A stretch of DNA of 64,000 nt from Arachnopeziza araneosa (lineage: Eukaryota > Ascomycota > Leotiomycetes > Helotiales > Arachnopezizaceae), in NCBI GenBank assembly GCA_003988855.1, contig QYAI01000044.1, positions 1 through 64,000 on the forward strand, given 5' to 3'. How positions within the stretch are numbered: position 1 is the first letter of the stretch; every line of letters begins with the position of its first letter. Below, one piece after another: positions 46,431 through 56,954 of the stretch. The notes below the pieces were generated by a model. The model saw only the letters and a program-made list of their open reading frames with translations. It was not told where the DNA came from and ran no database searches. The translations under genes and the position numbers were made by a program.

Positions 46431-47538
46431 CTGCGCTGAATTAGCTCTGACGACTCCAAGTTTTGGGATTAAAGATCGAAAGGAAAATAATAGATCGGAC
46501 CAGGCTTGGGGTTGTGTATTGCTAGAGGATAAAGAGAACTCGCGACGCGACGAGGTTTTATATTCAAGCCAATCACGACTTGACCTCGAGTGAATCACCA
46601 TTCATCCCACTTGTGTGGGAAAATCGTGTTTTGAAAGTGTGTTCATCAAATACTGCCTTGTATCTTTTCCGGGACGAAAATAATAAATATGGTCGTCTGA
46701 GATCCTGTAGATATGACAACGACCACAACATCGCTTAAAAGTGTGCTGGTAGTTATAGACTTCAGTCTCTGCCTCAACGAAATAAAATCGTGCGGTTGAG
46801 ATGGTAGTAGCTACAACACTGCTTGAGTTTATGTCTGTAACCACAGACTTATTTCTTTCTTTGATCCAAGGGAGAAAGAACATTTGTAACAGGGCGGTGG
46901 ACAAATTGATGACTATCAAAATGGCAGCAGCCCACCTCTGCAGAGTGTGTCCGTGTGCAGACTTCAAATTTCTCTTAGGTGCAAAGAAAGATGTGTTTCC
47001 TGTACAGGATATAGATCGACAAAACAAGCACAAGATAGTCTACACCCCCAGCAAAAGTACATACTTGAATATTTCAAAAGAACCCAGATAAAAATAAAGT
47101 GGTGGTCGCAACAGTTTGAGATAACGATAGCGCAGTCTCGAGGAAGATCGGTCTTATTGTTGTACTTGTAGTTGTTAAGGTTGTTGTAGATGAAGAAGAA
47201 TAAACAATAAGACGAAGATTTTGTACAGTCCTCAGTTTTCAAGTGAATAACAGTCGACAAAGGTGCGCTCATGGAATTTAAGATAGGCGAAATTAATCAC
47301 TCTGCTGGTCTTGCTGAAGAGAAAGCTCGCCACCTAAGCGAAGGTTTCTCACTTTTAAGACAGTAAATAGCAAACATACAACTTGAAGACAATTGACGAC
47401 TTGAATGACAGCAAAAGTTTTTGACGACAACCATTTTTTACTGGAAGGAACTTGAGCTTAAAGCGACCGCAATAGCGTGTAAAAGCAGTGAGTGTGCTAG
47501 TAGACAGGGCATTCAAAATTGAAGGAAATCGAACTTAC
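46431..47538 (-). other. Probable 1.1-kb intron joining two exons of one gene
   Basis: The segment starts with GTAAGT after CTT-CT (phase 2) and ends with GCGCAG before T-AAC-AGA (phase 2), so the flanking frames join without a shift. It holds only A+T-rich, featureless sequence. It is very long for a fungal intron; small internal exons or two separate genes remain possible. Confidence 0.45.
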
Positions 47539-48266
47539 AGAAGTGCTTGACTTGGTCCATTCAACTCCTGCTCCGATGTAAGAACCCGTAGACTCGGGAG
47601 GGTAGGCCGTCTGATCATGATCGCATCGCTTGGTGAGCATGGCCGTTCTTCTGGTGGTGTCATGCTTCCCGTATCCTTCTCCATTATGGATGACATTGGC
47701 GACCCTCCTACTATTTGTGGTATTGTCTCCGACTGCCTTCGTAGCAGAGCTTCCTTTGTCCCAATTGAAAGTGCCGCCAAGGAATCGGTTGGGGATAAGC
47801 TACCTCGTGAGTGTGTTCGACTAATTGAAGGTCGATATAATTCTGGTACCGCAGAAAGCTCTAGTGATTGTGATCGTGGAGCTGAAGACCGTGGTGATAG
47901 ACTTTCGCAGAGACTTTCGGAGAGACTATTGAAAGGTTGAGAACTTCCGACAGTAGACATGGAGGAGAATCTTGAATGAGTATTGGATGGTAATGATGAT
48001 GTGAAGGATGAGAGGCTACTTCTGCTATCGGAAAACTTGTGTCGTGGGGAGGTTGGCGTAAATGTGCCTACGTCGTCGTATTGTGCGATGTGAGGAGGTG
48101 TTGAGGGCAATGACGAGATTGTGTTGAGTGGCAACGAATATCCCCCAGCATCCCAGGGCGTCCGGCTCTTCGTTGGCGTCCTCGAGATATCTTCTTTTTC
48201 ATGCTCCTGATCCCTTTGCTGCTCAACAGCACTCGAATTGGTGTTCAACATTGAAGTGACGTCCAT
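47539..48266 (-). CDS. Probable first exon of the conserved nuclear-type protein
   Basis: It starts at ATG 48266 in a good context (CAAGATGG) with MDVTSMLNTNSSAVEQQ, a style of N-terminus I associate with fungal transcription regulators. It continues KSRTPWDAGGYSLPLNTISS and many Ser/Pro-rich repeats. It ends at SQALL with a clean GTAAGT donor in phase 2, so it must splice to something downstream. The phase matches the acceptor of the main exon at 46430; together they would give 810 residues. No catalytic domain is visible. The upstream sequence to 48430 is also open but lacks an ATG, so it is likely 5' untranslated. Confidence 0.6.
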
Positions 48267-50171
48267 CTTGAGAGATTTCAAACCCACACCGTCCCAAATA
48301 TATTTTAAATCGCGACGTTGCCTTTCATGAGTGGAATAGGTTTCTGTTGCTTGAGGTCCGGTTCGATGTCGAGATGGAGAGAAGGAATCCAAGGGCAGCC
48401 AGCCGTCCGAGTCGAGTATTAACCTTTCGAAGCTACTCTATTGTTTACCTACCCCACGAGAGAGGTGTCGAGGATATGTAGTTTAATCTGGGAGGACTGA
48501 TCCAAGGTGTTTCAGATATCTGAAGATTAATAGGGCCTAATAGGGAATAACCAGTTCTCGGATCAAATAGACTTCGATCCAGGTAGCTTTGACAGGAAAC
48601 TCTGAATCAAGAGACCCTAGTTCTTGCGAAGTAGCAAGAAGTCTGTGGGACGATCACCGTCCGACAATGCATTGACTGCGTTGGAAACGTTTGAAACAGT
48701 ACGTCGAAGGTTCGATGTATCGTATCTCTCGTCCAAACATCTGGAGACCAAAGAGGTATTGCGGAAGCCCAACGGCCCGAAATCAAAAGAACAATATGAT
48801 CTCGTCTCCTCGAAACGTAGAGGCTGCTCGGAATTTGATATGCCCATATGATATGACAGCGGGCGGGGTACTTCCGGACCAAGCTGATTTGAGCAAACTT
48901 CAGCTTGATGAAGTCGCAATCTATTACGGACTGTTTCCTTGGTGATGGTCGTATAAAGGGTTGTGCTTTCCTCTGTTGTAGATAAATGGTAAGATTGCCT
49001 CGCGAAGTATGGAGAAGCAGATATTATTTCTAGATAGGACGAAGTCCAAGGCGGACCATTCAGACTACCTGGAAGATACAAGGCTGGTTCGGGTATGCAT
49101 GAAAGGGCTGGCCACGTTTGGGAGACGGGTAGTGGAATATAGACAGCTGAGGCAAAGGCAACGGGCGGCGACCGACATGAGCACCACATATGAGAAGAAA
49201 AGACAAAAATGAGAAGTCGAGGTGCTGGAGGCCCATTCTGCCGCAACATGGAGTGTGGTGCAATAGTGCATTGATTTGGACTCGGCCACTGTTTGATGTT
49301 GAGGTTCCCCACACTACTTGCGAGCATGACCCATGCTGACGGGGGCCATGTACGGAGCCTTGTTGATAGTACAGTAGTCAAGGGTCCAAGGTCAAGCCCG
49401 CAGTAAACCACTTATGGTGTTGTACCCATGCCCTCTGGGCTGGCGGCCGTATGGAAGCCGTGTTTCAAAGGATCCTTACGATGATCTCTGGATGACGGGT
49501 ACAGTGAACATGAACTCGTCTGAACTGCTACTTAGGATCTGCTCAGGGAACAGAGTTCCTCTGAATCACGATTGATACACCCGTAGAAGCTGAGACCGCT
49601 CTTCTCTCCTCAGTGGAGACGATGCGAATTCCGGTGTCCTCGTACGAGGGCGGAGGAGTTGCGGGATGGGAAAGTTTCCGCAGTTGAGCTCTTGTTCTTT
49701 GACCAGAATGTTTGATCTCAGGGCGAGAGAGAGCGAATCGGGAAACTTGTGACACCAGCAAGTCTGGCGTCTGACCGTACGCACACGGACAGATGCAGCA
49801 ACAGCTCGGTACTTGGGAAAGCTCGCGCCACAGTGGGCGAAGGATATTTCGAGAAGCATGCTCTGGTGTTGTCTGTGAAGCATGCACCCACGCGAATTCA
49901 GAGTTCGCTGAGGTCATTGTCGCCTCCATGCATCATCCCATAGGCACTTGAGGCTGTTAAAGCTGGCATTGTGACAATGCCGTGGAACTGCCACTCCCTC
50001 TGACTTTCTGTTGAGATACAAGGTACTTGGCAGAACTATTTGCCTTGTTTTCCCCTCGTCGATAATAATAATGCCCGCCTGCTATATTCAGCTGGGTGGC
50101 CAGCACATCTGTGCGTGCCAATCGCATGGTTTTTGATTGTCGGAAAAGATCCTTCGATCAGCCGCTATCAC

Positions 50172-50210
50172 CTGGGATTGGGATTGGGATTGGGACTGGG
50201 ACTGGGACTG
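50172..50210 (+). repeat. Hexamer repeat with six GGG runs (GGGATT/GGGACT), G-quadruplex type
   Basis: Three GGGATT and three GGGACT units in a row give six GGG runs spaced by three bases. This fits a stable intramolecular G-quadruplex on the plus strand. It differs from the fungal telomere unit TTAGGG. Confidence 0.85.
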
Positions 50211-50790
50211 CTTTTCCATCATGGAGGCTGGTGAGGGAGTATGAGTGAGCGAGAGCCACGACGGGTACGGACGGTGGCTGAGAAGGACGCTCGACGGAGC
50301 TTTCACGATGCGCACTCTGGGCAAGTGAGAGGTAGGGCGAGGAGGGAAGGGAGACGATTATTGGCCTCTGGAATCCAAACTCCGTGTTTCATCATCTGCA
50401 GATTCCGGCCGGGATGCTGCACCGCCCAGATGCAGACGCAAGAGTTGCAGACTGACAACGGTTCAAGACACCCACAAATCCTCGATTAGGATGCTGACTT
50501 GAGTTTCAGCACATCCTTTTGGGCGACTTTGCTGTGACGGATTCGTGATGGCGCAGCGTGCGTGCCTCCAGCCTATTCCTGACCCGGGTGAGGATGGGAA
50601 AGCATTGTGCTGCATCGGAATTGGTGCTGAAGGACCACCGATCAGAGTGAGATCGACTGCTGGCTGTGCCATGCAGCACGTCGTAGGATATTAGCCAGTG
50701 CGGGCAGAAGAAGAAGCTTGGGACGCTTGACGAAGCAGACGGCGGTGGTGGCGGGCGGATCAGAGAAACGAACGATCTCGCACTAACGCT

Positions 50791-50818
50791 GCCAGCCCAG
50801 CCCAGCCCAGCCCAGCCC
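50791..50818 (+). repeat. Pentamer microsatellite (CCCAG)n
   Basis: About five consecutive CCCAG units. Confidence 0.85.
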
Positions 50819-51540
50819 ATGCGTTCGTTTCGTCTAATCTTTTCCCTCCCCAAGCCACCGAGCCCGTTCCTTACCCGTCCCTCAACTTGACGCTCTTTGC
50901 GAGATCACGTGGGCGGCACACGCTACCTCTGCTTCACCTCTTCGCAACCTGCGACGCTTGTTGACTTGAATTCTCATGCATTCTTCTTCACGACCGAGGC
51001 TTCGTTTTCGTTTTCGCTTTTCATCACTCCAAGTCGGGCCTGATCTCATGTTCCCAGCTGTCACTTCGTTTGCCTTTGTTCTCCCGCCTGAAGTTTCGTT
51101 TCCCAGCTCCACACTCAACTGAGTCAAGCGTGGTGAACTGAGGTTGGCCGTCAGCGGAGCTAAACGCCGCAAAACATCTCACTTCGCCTGTGAGCAAAGA
51201 CCTTTACCGTCCATCACACGCTTGCGTTGATGCTCGTGGCTTTTAGCTCCAAGGCGTTTCTTCAAATAGCTCCTGTCTTGAATTCTAGAACCAACTTCTA
51301 TTTCTAGGCTGGGCCTAGAGCGAAATACTGGCGTACCAGGAAACAAGTGCAACTCAAATCTTTGAGCCGCTTCTCGTGATCACTTGAACGGCCTAACCTG
51401 GGTAGGCACGCACCAAAGCGTGGCGAAACATGAACCTACAGTTTCATTGCTGTGGTGTGGCCGCGCTCAGCCAACCTGCACCATTTCAGATGGCCTCAAA
51501 TACGAGAGCTCTGCAGAGCTTGAAACCATTCTGCGAATGC

Positions 51541-52680
51541 GAATCCGTTGACTGACTTCGTTTCATTCTTTGGTAAGACGATCTCTCCATTCTATGACCA
51601 GATGCCAAGTTTCTGTCAGTCTCGGTTTCAAACATGAGAGCTGAGAGCCTTTCCAACACCGAGATTTTGGAAAACTTGGAACCATCAAGCCGATCCATGT
51701 TTCCTGTCATTGTTTCTCGTTTCGTTGCTGTCATGAGATGGTGGCCTGCTTTTTGGTCAATCGACGCTAGACTCTTCCAATGAGTCAAATGTGCATTGAT
51801 GGATATGTTGACGTCAAGGCCCCGAGTGCATGCTGAAACTCGGGAACTTGTAGAAACAATAGTCTAGTACGTATCTATAGCAGATGAACTTCCGTTTTAC
51901 TACCTTATAGGGATGATGGTCTGCCCTCCTGTCAACTCTGGCAGACACTCCTGTTGCTCAAGTTTGAACTAATGATGATGTCAATATTGAGAACCCAGCT
52001 GAATCTCAAAACATGGAAAATTATAGGAAACAAGGGTCTATTAAGCGTCTACTGTGACTGAACTCTAGCGTTACTACCCCAATGAGGAAAATGTCTGGCT
52101 TCTATCAGTTAACAAATCTTCCCGTTCATTGAATCCAACAGACGAAATGCCAAAGTTGAAAACCTGACTGAATACTGAAACTTAGGAAAACGTAAGAAGT
52201 AAAAGACTGCTAGATTTCTATTGTCAACCAACCTCACATTCATCATCTCATGAGATGATGGCCTATCCTCTATCACTAGATGCCAAGCCATCCTCTAGAC
52301 AAATCCGAACCACCAAAGGCGCCAAAGTTGATAACTTGACCTGGTGTAAGACACAAAGCTTCACAGGTTGCTATTGTCTGCGAACTCGAGTTTCACCATG
52401 TCATGGGATGATGGTCTTTTTCCACCAACAGATGCCAAGTGTCCTGCCTGCCAGAGAGTCAAATCCGACTCAACTTCCCCGAGTATCAAAGCTGTCATCG
52501 CGCTCGATACCAAAACGTGCGACATGATACTAGAGAGGTGCCGAGCTCGTAGGACGTGGGAACTACCATCCAGTACGACCACAGAGCGCTTTGAGCACAA
52601 CTCAATAACCAGCTAACCAAAACCCTCCCTCTCGCTCAACCCCAGTGTCACACCAGTCATGAGATGGCAGTTGAGAAACG
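51541..52680 (+). repeat. Degenerate tandem array with a 155-175 bp unit
   Basis: The motif GTCATGAGATGRTGGYC or a close variant recurs near 51730, 51905, 52075 (weak), 52248 and 52400, with a more distant copy at 52655; an earlier weak copy lies near 51560. A second motif, AGATGCCAAG, recurs at 51600, 52279 and 52431. A third, GCCAAAGTTGAWAACYTGAC, occurs at 52149 and 52321, with a weaker match near 51978. All keep a spacing of roughly 155-175 bp, so the whole is a diverged tandem repeat of six to seven copies. I see no shared reading frame through the units. Confidence 0.7.
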
Positions 52681-53485
52681 AAAGTCAAAATCCACCGAGC
52701 CTGTCAAGTTTCCAAAAGTCTCAGTCAAGAATGCCCGAACCAGCGATACTGTAGCGATGCATCCATCCCAGTACCGAAGCTCACTGCCAATGCCAATCGC
52801 AGGTGATCAAACAACCCAATAAACGCAATTACTACCTCACCACACCATCAACTTCTTATCTCGGCGCGCTGCGAGAGGAGAGAGCCAGTCGAGCCGGTGC
52901 CAACTGCAACAAGCTGCCGCTTCGAAACAGCGCTGGGTGTGAGACCAGGTGCCATCGCCCACTTCTAGAGCAGATCATACCGTGGCTCGCCAGATCTTGA
53001 TGGAGGTCACTAGCTCCATCACCTAAGTCAGGAAAAGCTTATTCTGAACCCCTAATCCCCGGCTCCTCTTCCGTTTTCTCCTGGGCCGTGTCAATCGCAT
53101 CATTTATCTCCCTTCCTCTAGTGCTCAAACAATCACCCCCCCATCCTGTTTGTTGTTGCCCCTCCGTTTCATGTTCTTATCTTGCACAGCCTCACAGATA
53201 ACAACAGGATGAGTTATTGTTTTATTTGGAATGTTTGTTATCGCGTAATGGATATAGAGGTAGAATAGATGCGCGATCTATCATACATATAGGCAAACGC
53301 CTGTTCTTCCCTTTTCGGAACAAGTCAGGGCAGATGCGTAAAAGTCCAATTTTGACGTCTCAGTGTCAGATCTACTAATCTAGAGCCCTTTTCTCGTTTC
53401 GTGCTCGTCGTTGACTTGTAAAACAGAAAGTATAATGAGTTGACCATCCAACCCGACTAATGCCGCAAACACTTCCACTGTCTGT
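52681..53485. other. Intergenic stretch, 3' flank of RTF1
   Basis: No gene or repeat was recognised. Confidence 0.5.
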
Positions 53486-55472
53486 TCAGATCTCGATATC
53501 AATTCCCAAATCCATTGCTCCAATGATATCATCATCCAAGAGCGGTCTCCTAATAGTAGCCAAACCTTTCTTTTGCTCTTGCAGTTTCTTCAGTAGCTCT
53601 GCCGGGTTTGTCTTCTTTGCAGCAGTTGTGGGTGTATTAGCTCCTGAAGTCTCTCCCGCATCGCTGTCCGTCTTTTTGGATCCCAAAGTTTCAGAGACAT
53701 CATGCTTGAACTTCGCTCTGGTCTTGACTCTTCTGGAATGATCCTCCGTAACCTCCTCACCTCTCGCAAGAGCAGCTTCAGTCATCTTGGCTGCACGACG
53801 CTCAGCTCGTTGTGCTTCACGGACCTCTTCAGCGTTCTTGCGACGGTTCTGTCTATTGACCAAGGCAAGGCGTTCTTGTTGACTCTGGCCGACCGGGGTA
53901 GAGCTCTTCTTGGGCGATGGATGCATCGAGGTGTTGTATGCCAGTTTTGGACCCTCAAGTTCTGTTAGTTCCTTTTGAAGGGCGGTGATCTTTTCTTCGT
54001 TTCCAGCTGCTTTGGCTTCTTTGAGCTCGTTGGTGATACGGTTGCGGTGGATTGGTATATATTTGTTTACCAGGGCACCAGATTTGGTGAGCTTCTCTTG
54101 GAGTTCAGCTTCTGTCCAAGACCGATTGACAAGATTGTTGATATCATTGATCTTTGTGATGAGCTTCGGCTTGGTTGGTAATGGTACACCTTCGGCCAAG
54201 CAGGTCTGCTTGTATCGGTTCCATTCGGCCTGTAGTCATCAGCATTGCAGCAAAGTATAATAGCACATTTCACAAACCTCAGTAAACGGAGAATCAGAGC
54301 AAGTGATGAACGGCCAGTTTCTCTCCGCCTTTCCATGTGCTGCACGCACATACTGGGTTGTCATAACCTGTTTTCCTTGTGCGTTCTCAATGGCATAGGG
54401 TTTATCTTCAATGAATCCTTCCAGATGTGAGTAAGGTGCCAAAAACTGAAGTGAGTGAACATACCCTTGATTACTGCCATTCGGTATATATTCTGCCCAT
54501 TCTGCTTGTCGATACCAATGCTGATTCGAACAAAGCATCCAGTAATAGACTCATCAAAGCCTGGAAAGAAGCAGACATAAGCGAATCTGCTTCTACCAAC
54601 ACGTACTCTCTCGATATCATGAAGTCCAGCTGGTTCTGCATCACGGTAATCGGGCGACTTCGACTTCTTGGCTTTCGATCGTCCATCGTCCCATTCCGGT
54701 TCGCTATCTCCGTCGGCGTCTGCATCTGAATAATTATCGTGCGCATCTCTTCTGCCCTTGTTGCGTTCCTTGTCTTCATCTCGTCGGCGTTGGCGGTCTG
54801 TCTTTTCAGCTCGAGCGCGCTTGAGGCTATCAATTCCACTACTTGGCTCTCCAACTTTTCCACCACCAATTTTTGTTCGTTGACGAGAGGTCTTTCGCTG
54901 ATCGTCTAGTTCAGCTGTTCCAGCCTTGCGCTTCTTATCATTCTTTTTGCTCTCTGCCTCACGAGCATTCAAAAGTTGTCGAAGCAACTTGTGCTGGCTC
55001 TCTTTCTCGATCTCTTGTGCGCGCTCAGCAAGAAGTTCTTCACGCTTCCTTTCAGGCATAGCCATGATTTCAGCTTTGTCTGTAGCGCTCTTGAACTTCC
55101 CTTCCAGAGGATATTTGTCGCCATCGTCGTCAAACGTAGGAGATGCATCAGAATCAGAGTCCGATTCATCCATAGGTGCCGAGCGTTGAGAAGTGGGTGA
55201 TGAATGGTCAGATGAACTGCAAACGAATGAGCTCGGCTTGGGTATAAAAACGAATCTTGGAACGGAATGGATGTAACTCACGCCTCGCCTTCTTCTTCAG
55301 AATCATTGTTCCGTCTGCTTGCCTTTTTACCTCCTGACTTCTTTGCTCCAGTCTCGGGAGCCTTTCGTTGAGGTGATCTCGCAACTTCTTTACTGACTTC
55401 CTCCGATACCTCATCTTCCTCTTCCGAGGAGTCGCCAGCGAGCGCGAGAAGTTCATCATCAACGTCGGACAT
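53486..55472 (-). CDS. RTF1: RNA polymerase-associated protein Rtf1 (Paf1 complex)
   Basis: Four exons on the minus strand: 55472-55282, 55216-54465, 54417-54278 and 54229-53486, giving 608 residues. Introns are 65, 47 and 48 nt; the third has a GTTTGT donor. The N-terminus is acidic (MSDVDDELLALAGDSSEEED). A charged middle follows, with RTKIGGGKVGEPSSGIDSLKRAR. The Plus-3 domain spans about 230-370: IERVRVGRSRFAYVCFFPGF, GCFVRISIG, YRMAVIKG-FIEDKPYAI and QYVRAAHGKAERNWPFITCSDSPFTE, then AEWNRYKQTCL. The C-terminus is helical and basic. Rtf1 joins Paf1C on elongating RNA polymerase II, contacts phosphorylated Spt5 through Plus-3, and stimulates H2B ubiquitylation. It is divergent from COQ7. 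Confidence 0.95.
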
Positions 55473-55858
55473 CTTGGTGGTACTTGCTCGTTTCTATGGT
55501 GGTTGTCTTGTAAATTGTGTAGTAGAATCACGATCCAAATGTTGGTTGTTAAAAGAAGGCGGAAGGTCAGCGAGGTTGAAGTTACAAGCGTCCAATTTTC
55601 GGGCTAAGTAATGTGAAAGATCCGGTTTATTATTAGTATTGTCCTTGAAATTGAAGGCAAGGGAGAATTATCACATAGTTGGAGGGAACATGAAAGGAGA
55701 ACGAGCCAGCCGCAATTTAGCGTCGGTATCGGATTTTATTTCTTCCAAAGACCCGTAAGTATTCTCGGCATCATCGAAAGGTCAGGCAACTTCTTTCAGT
55801 TTGGTATCTTTACTTCCCTCTAATACATACAGACAATCTTGTCAATTGCGGCTAGAAA
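55473..55858. promoter_or_regulatory. Bidirectional promoter region between RTF1 and COQ7
   Basis: 386 bp between the two start codons. No specific factor site was identified. Confidence 0.6.
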
Positions 55859-56720
55859 ATGCCCCCATATAGCAGAGTAACGACTCTGGCTTCTTCTCAT
55901 CCCCCAATTCTCGATTTCCTCGCCCCTAGCCTTCTTCAGCCTCGCCGGCTCCCAAGATTAGGTCGATATCTTTCTACAAGCCCAGTCCACAGCACAACGA
56001 CGTCTCAAGCCATGGATCCAAGCCAATCTATCCATGAGCCCTCACATATCCCCAAATCCGGCTCTGAAGCTGCCTCGAATCCCTCTCCTACTTCCAAATC
56101 GCTCACTCAAGCTCAACGAGACTTTCTCTCCAGTGCTGTATGTCTTCTCAAATATAGTATATCTCACCTTACTTACAGGCCTCCAGCTACGCGTGAATCA
56201 AGCCGGCGAACTAGCCGCCACGCTCATCTATGCCGCCCAAACGCCTCCCCTCATCAGAGCGCATCCGCACCTCCGACCATTAATGAAGCACATGTACGAT
56301 CAAGAAGCGGGGCATTTCTCCACGTTCAACACGATGATGGCGCGGCATCGCGTCCGCCCAACAGCCATGTATCCGCTCTGGACTATAGCTGCTTCAGCGT
56401 TGGGTTGGGGAACGGCTCTCTTGGGACGAGAGGCTGCAATGGCTTGTACGGAAGCTGTGGAGACCGAGATAGGAGGGCATTATAACGCCCAGATACGGTC
56501 ACTGCTTGAGATGGCGAGGAAGATGGAGGAGGAGGGACAGGTAATGGGGCCCGAGTTGGAAGAATTGGTGAGTACGATAAGGCGCATCAGGGATGAGGAA
56601 TTAGAGCATCTGGATCATGCTGTGGAGAATGATGCGAAGCAGGCTGTGCCGCATGAGCTGCTCACCGGAGTTATAAGAGCGGGTTGTAAAGGTGCTATTT
56701 GGATCTCTGAGAGGGTGTGA
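55859..56720 (+). CDS. COQ7: Demethoxyubiquinone hydroxylase Coq7
   Basis: Two exons: 55859-56137 and 56187-56720, with a 49-nt GT-AG intron, giving 270 residues. The acceptor (GCCTCCAG) was chosen because it gives SSA-LRVNQAGELAATLIY, the conserved start of the domain. The first 60 residues are basic and Ser-rich and suit a mitochondrial presequence. Diiron ligands are visible in QAGELAA, MYDQEAGHFSTF, ACTEAVETEIGGHYN and RDEELEHLDHA. It hydroxylates demethoxyubiquinone in the penultimate step of coenzyme Q synthesis on the inner mitochondrial membrane. Confidence 0.95.
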
Positions 56721-56954
56721 CACAGCTATGGAATCTTGTTTCATCATTCTTAGACTACATATGAAGCACAAACGAGGGAAGGCATCCCGCTAGTATGTTA
56801 AACGCCAAGACCGTGAAAAATGCTTGCAACGCTTGCACCAGACTTCCCTATCCTACGCTTAATAAAAATTACAGAGGTCAGGTAAGACCATGCATACTAG
56901 TCACTACGATATTCATCAGTATTACAATATAGTCAATTTGGTCTTCTTGACTTA

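Larger units (their letters stand above)
48267..51540. other. Gene-poor stretch with simple repeats
   Basis: It is 3.3 kb with no supported gene. A 264-codon minus-strand frame at 48617-49411 lacks domain features. The segment holds the promoter of the gene to its left, a G-rich hexamer repeat (50172-50210) and a CCCAG pentamer repeat (50791-50818). Together with the array that follows it forms a 5-kb gene desert. Confidence 0.5.

Noticed and set aside
48617..49411. A 264-codon open frame on the minus strand
   Set aside because: It lacks recognisable motifs, has a composition like translated non-coding DNA (many Ser, Pro, Leu, Cys in no pattern) and overlaps other open frames of similar quality.
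50172..50210. Interstitial telomere-like repeat
   Set aside because: The unit is GGGATT/GGGACT, not the TTAGGG of filamentous fungi, so it does not indicate a former chromosome end.
51541..52680. CRISPR-like array
   Set aside because: Repeat units are long, diverged and head-to-tail without unique spacers, and this is fungal nuclear DNA.
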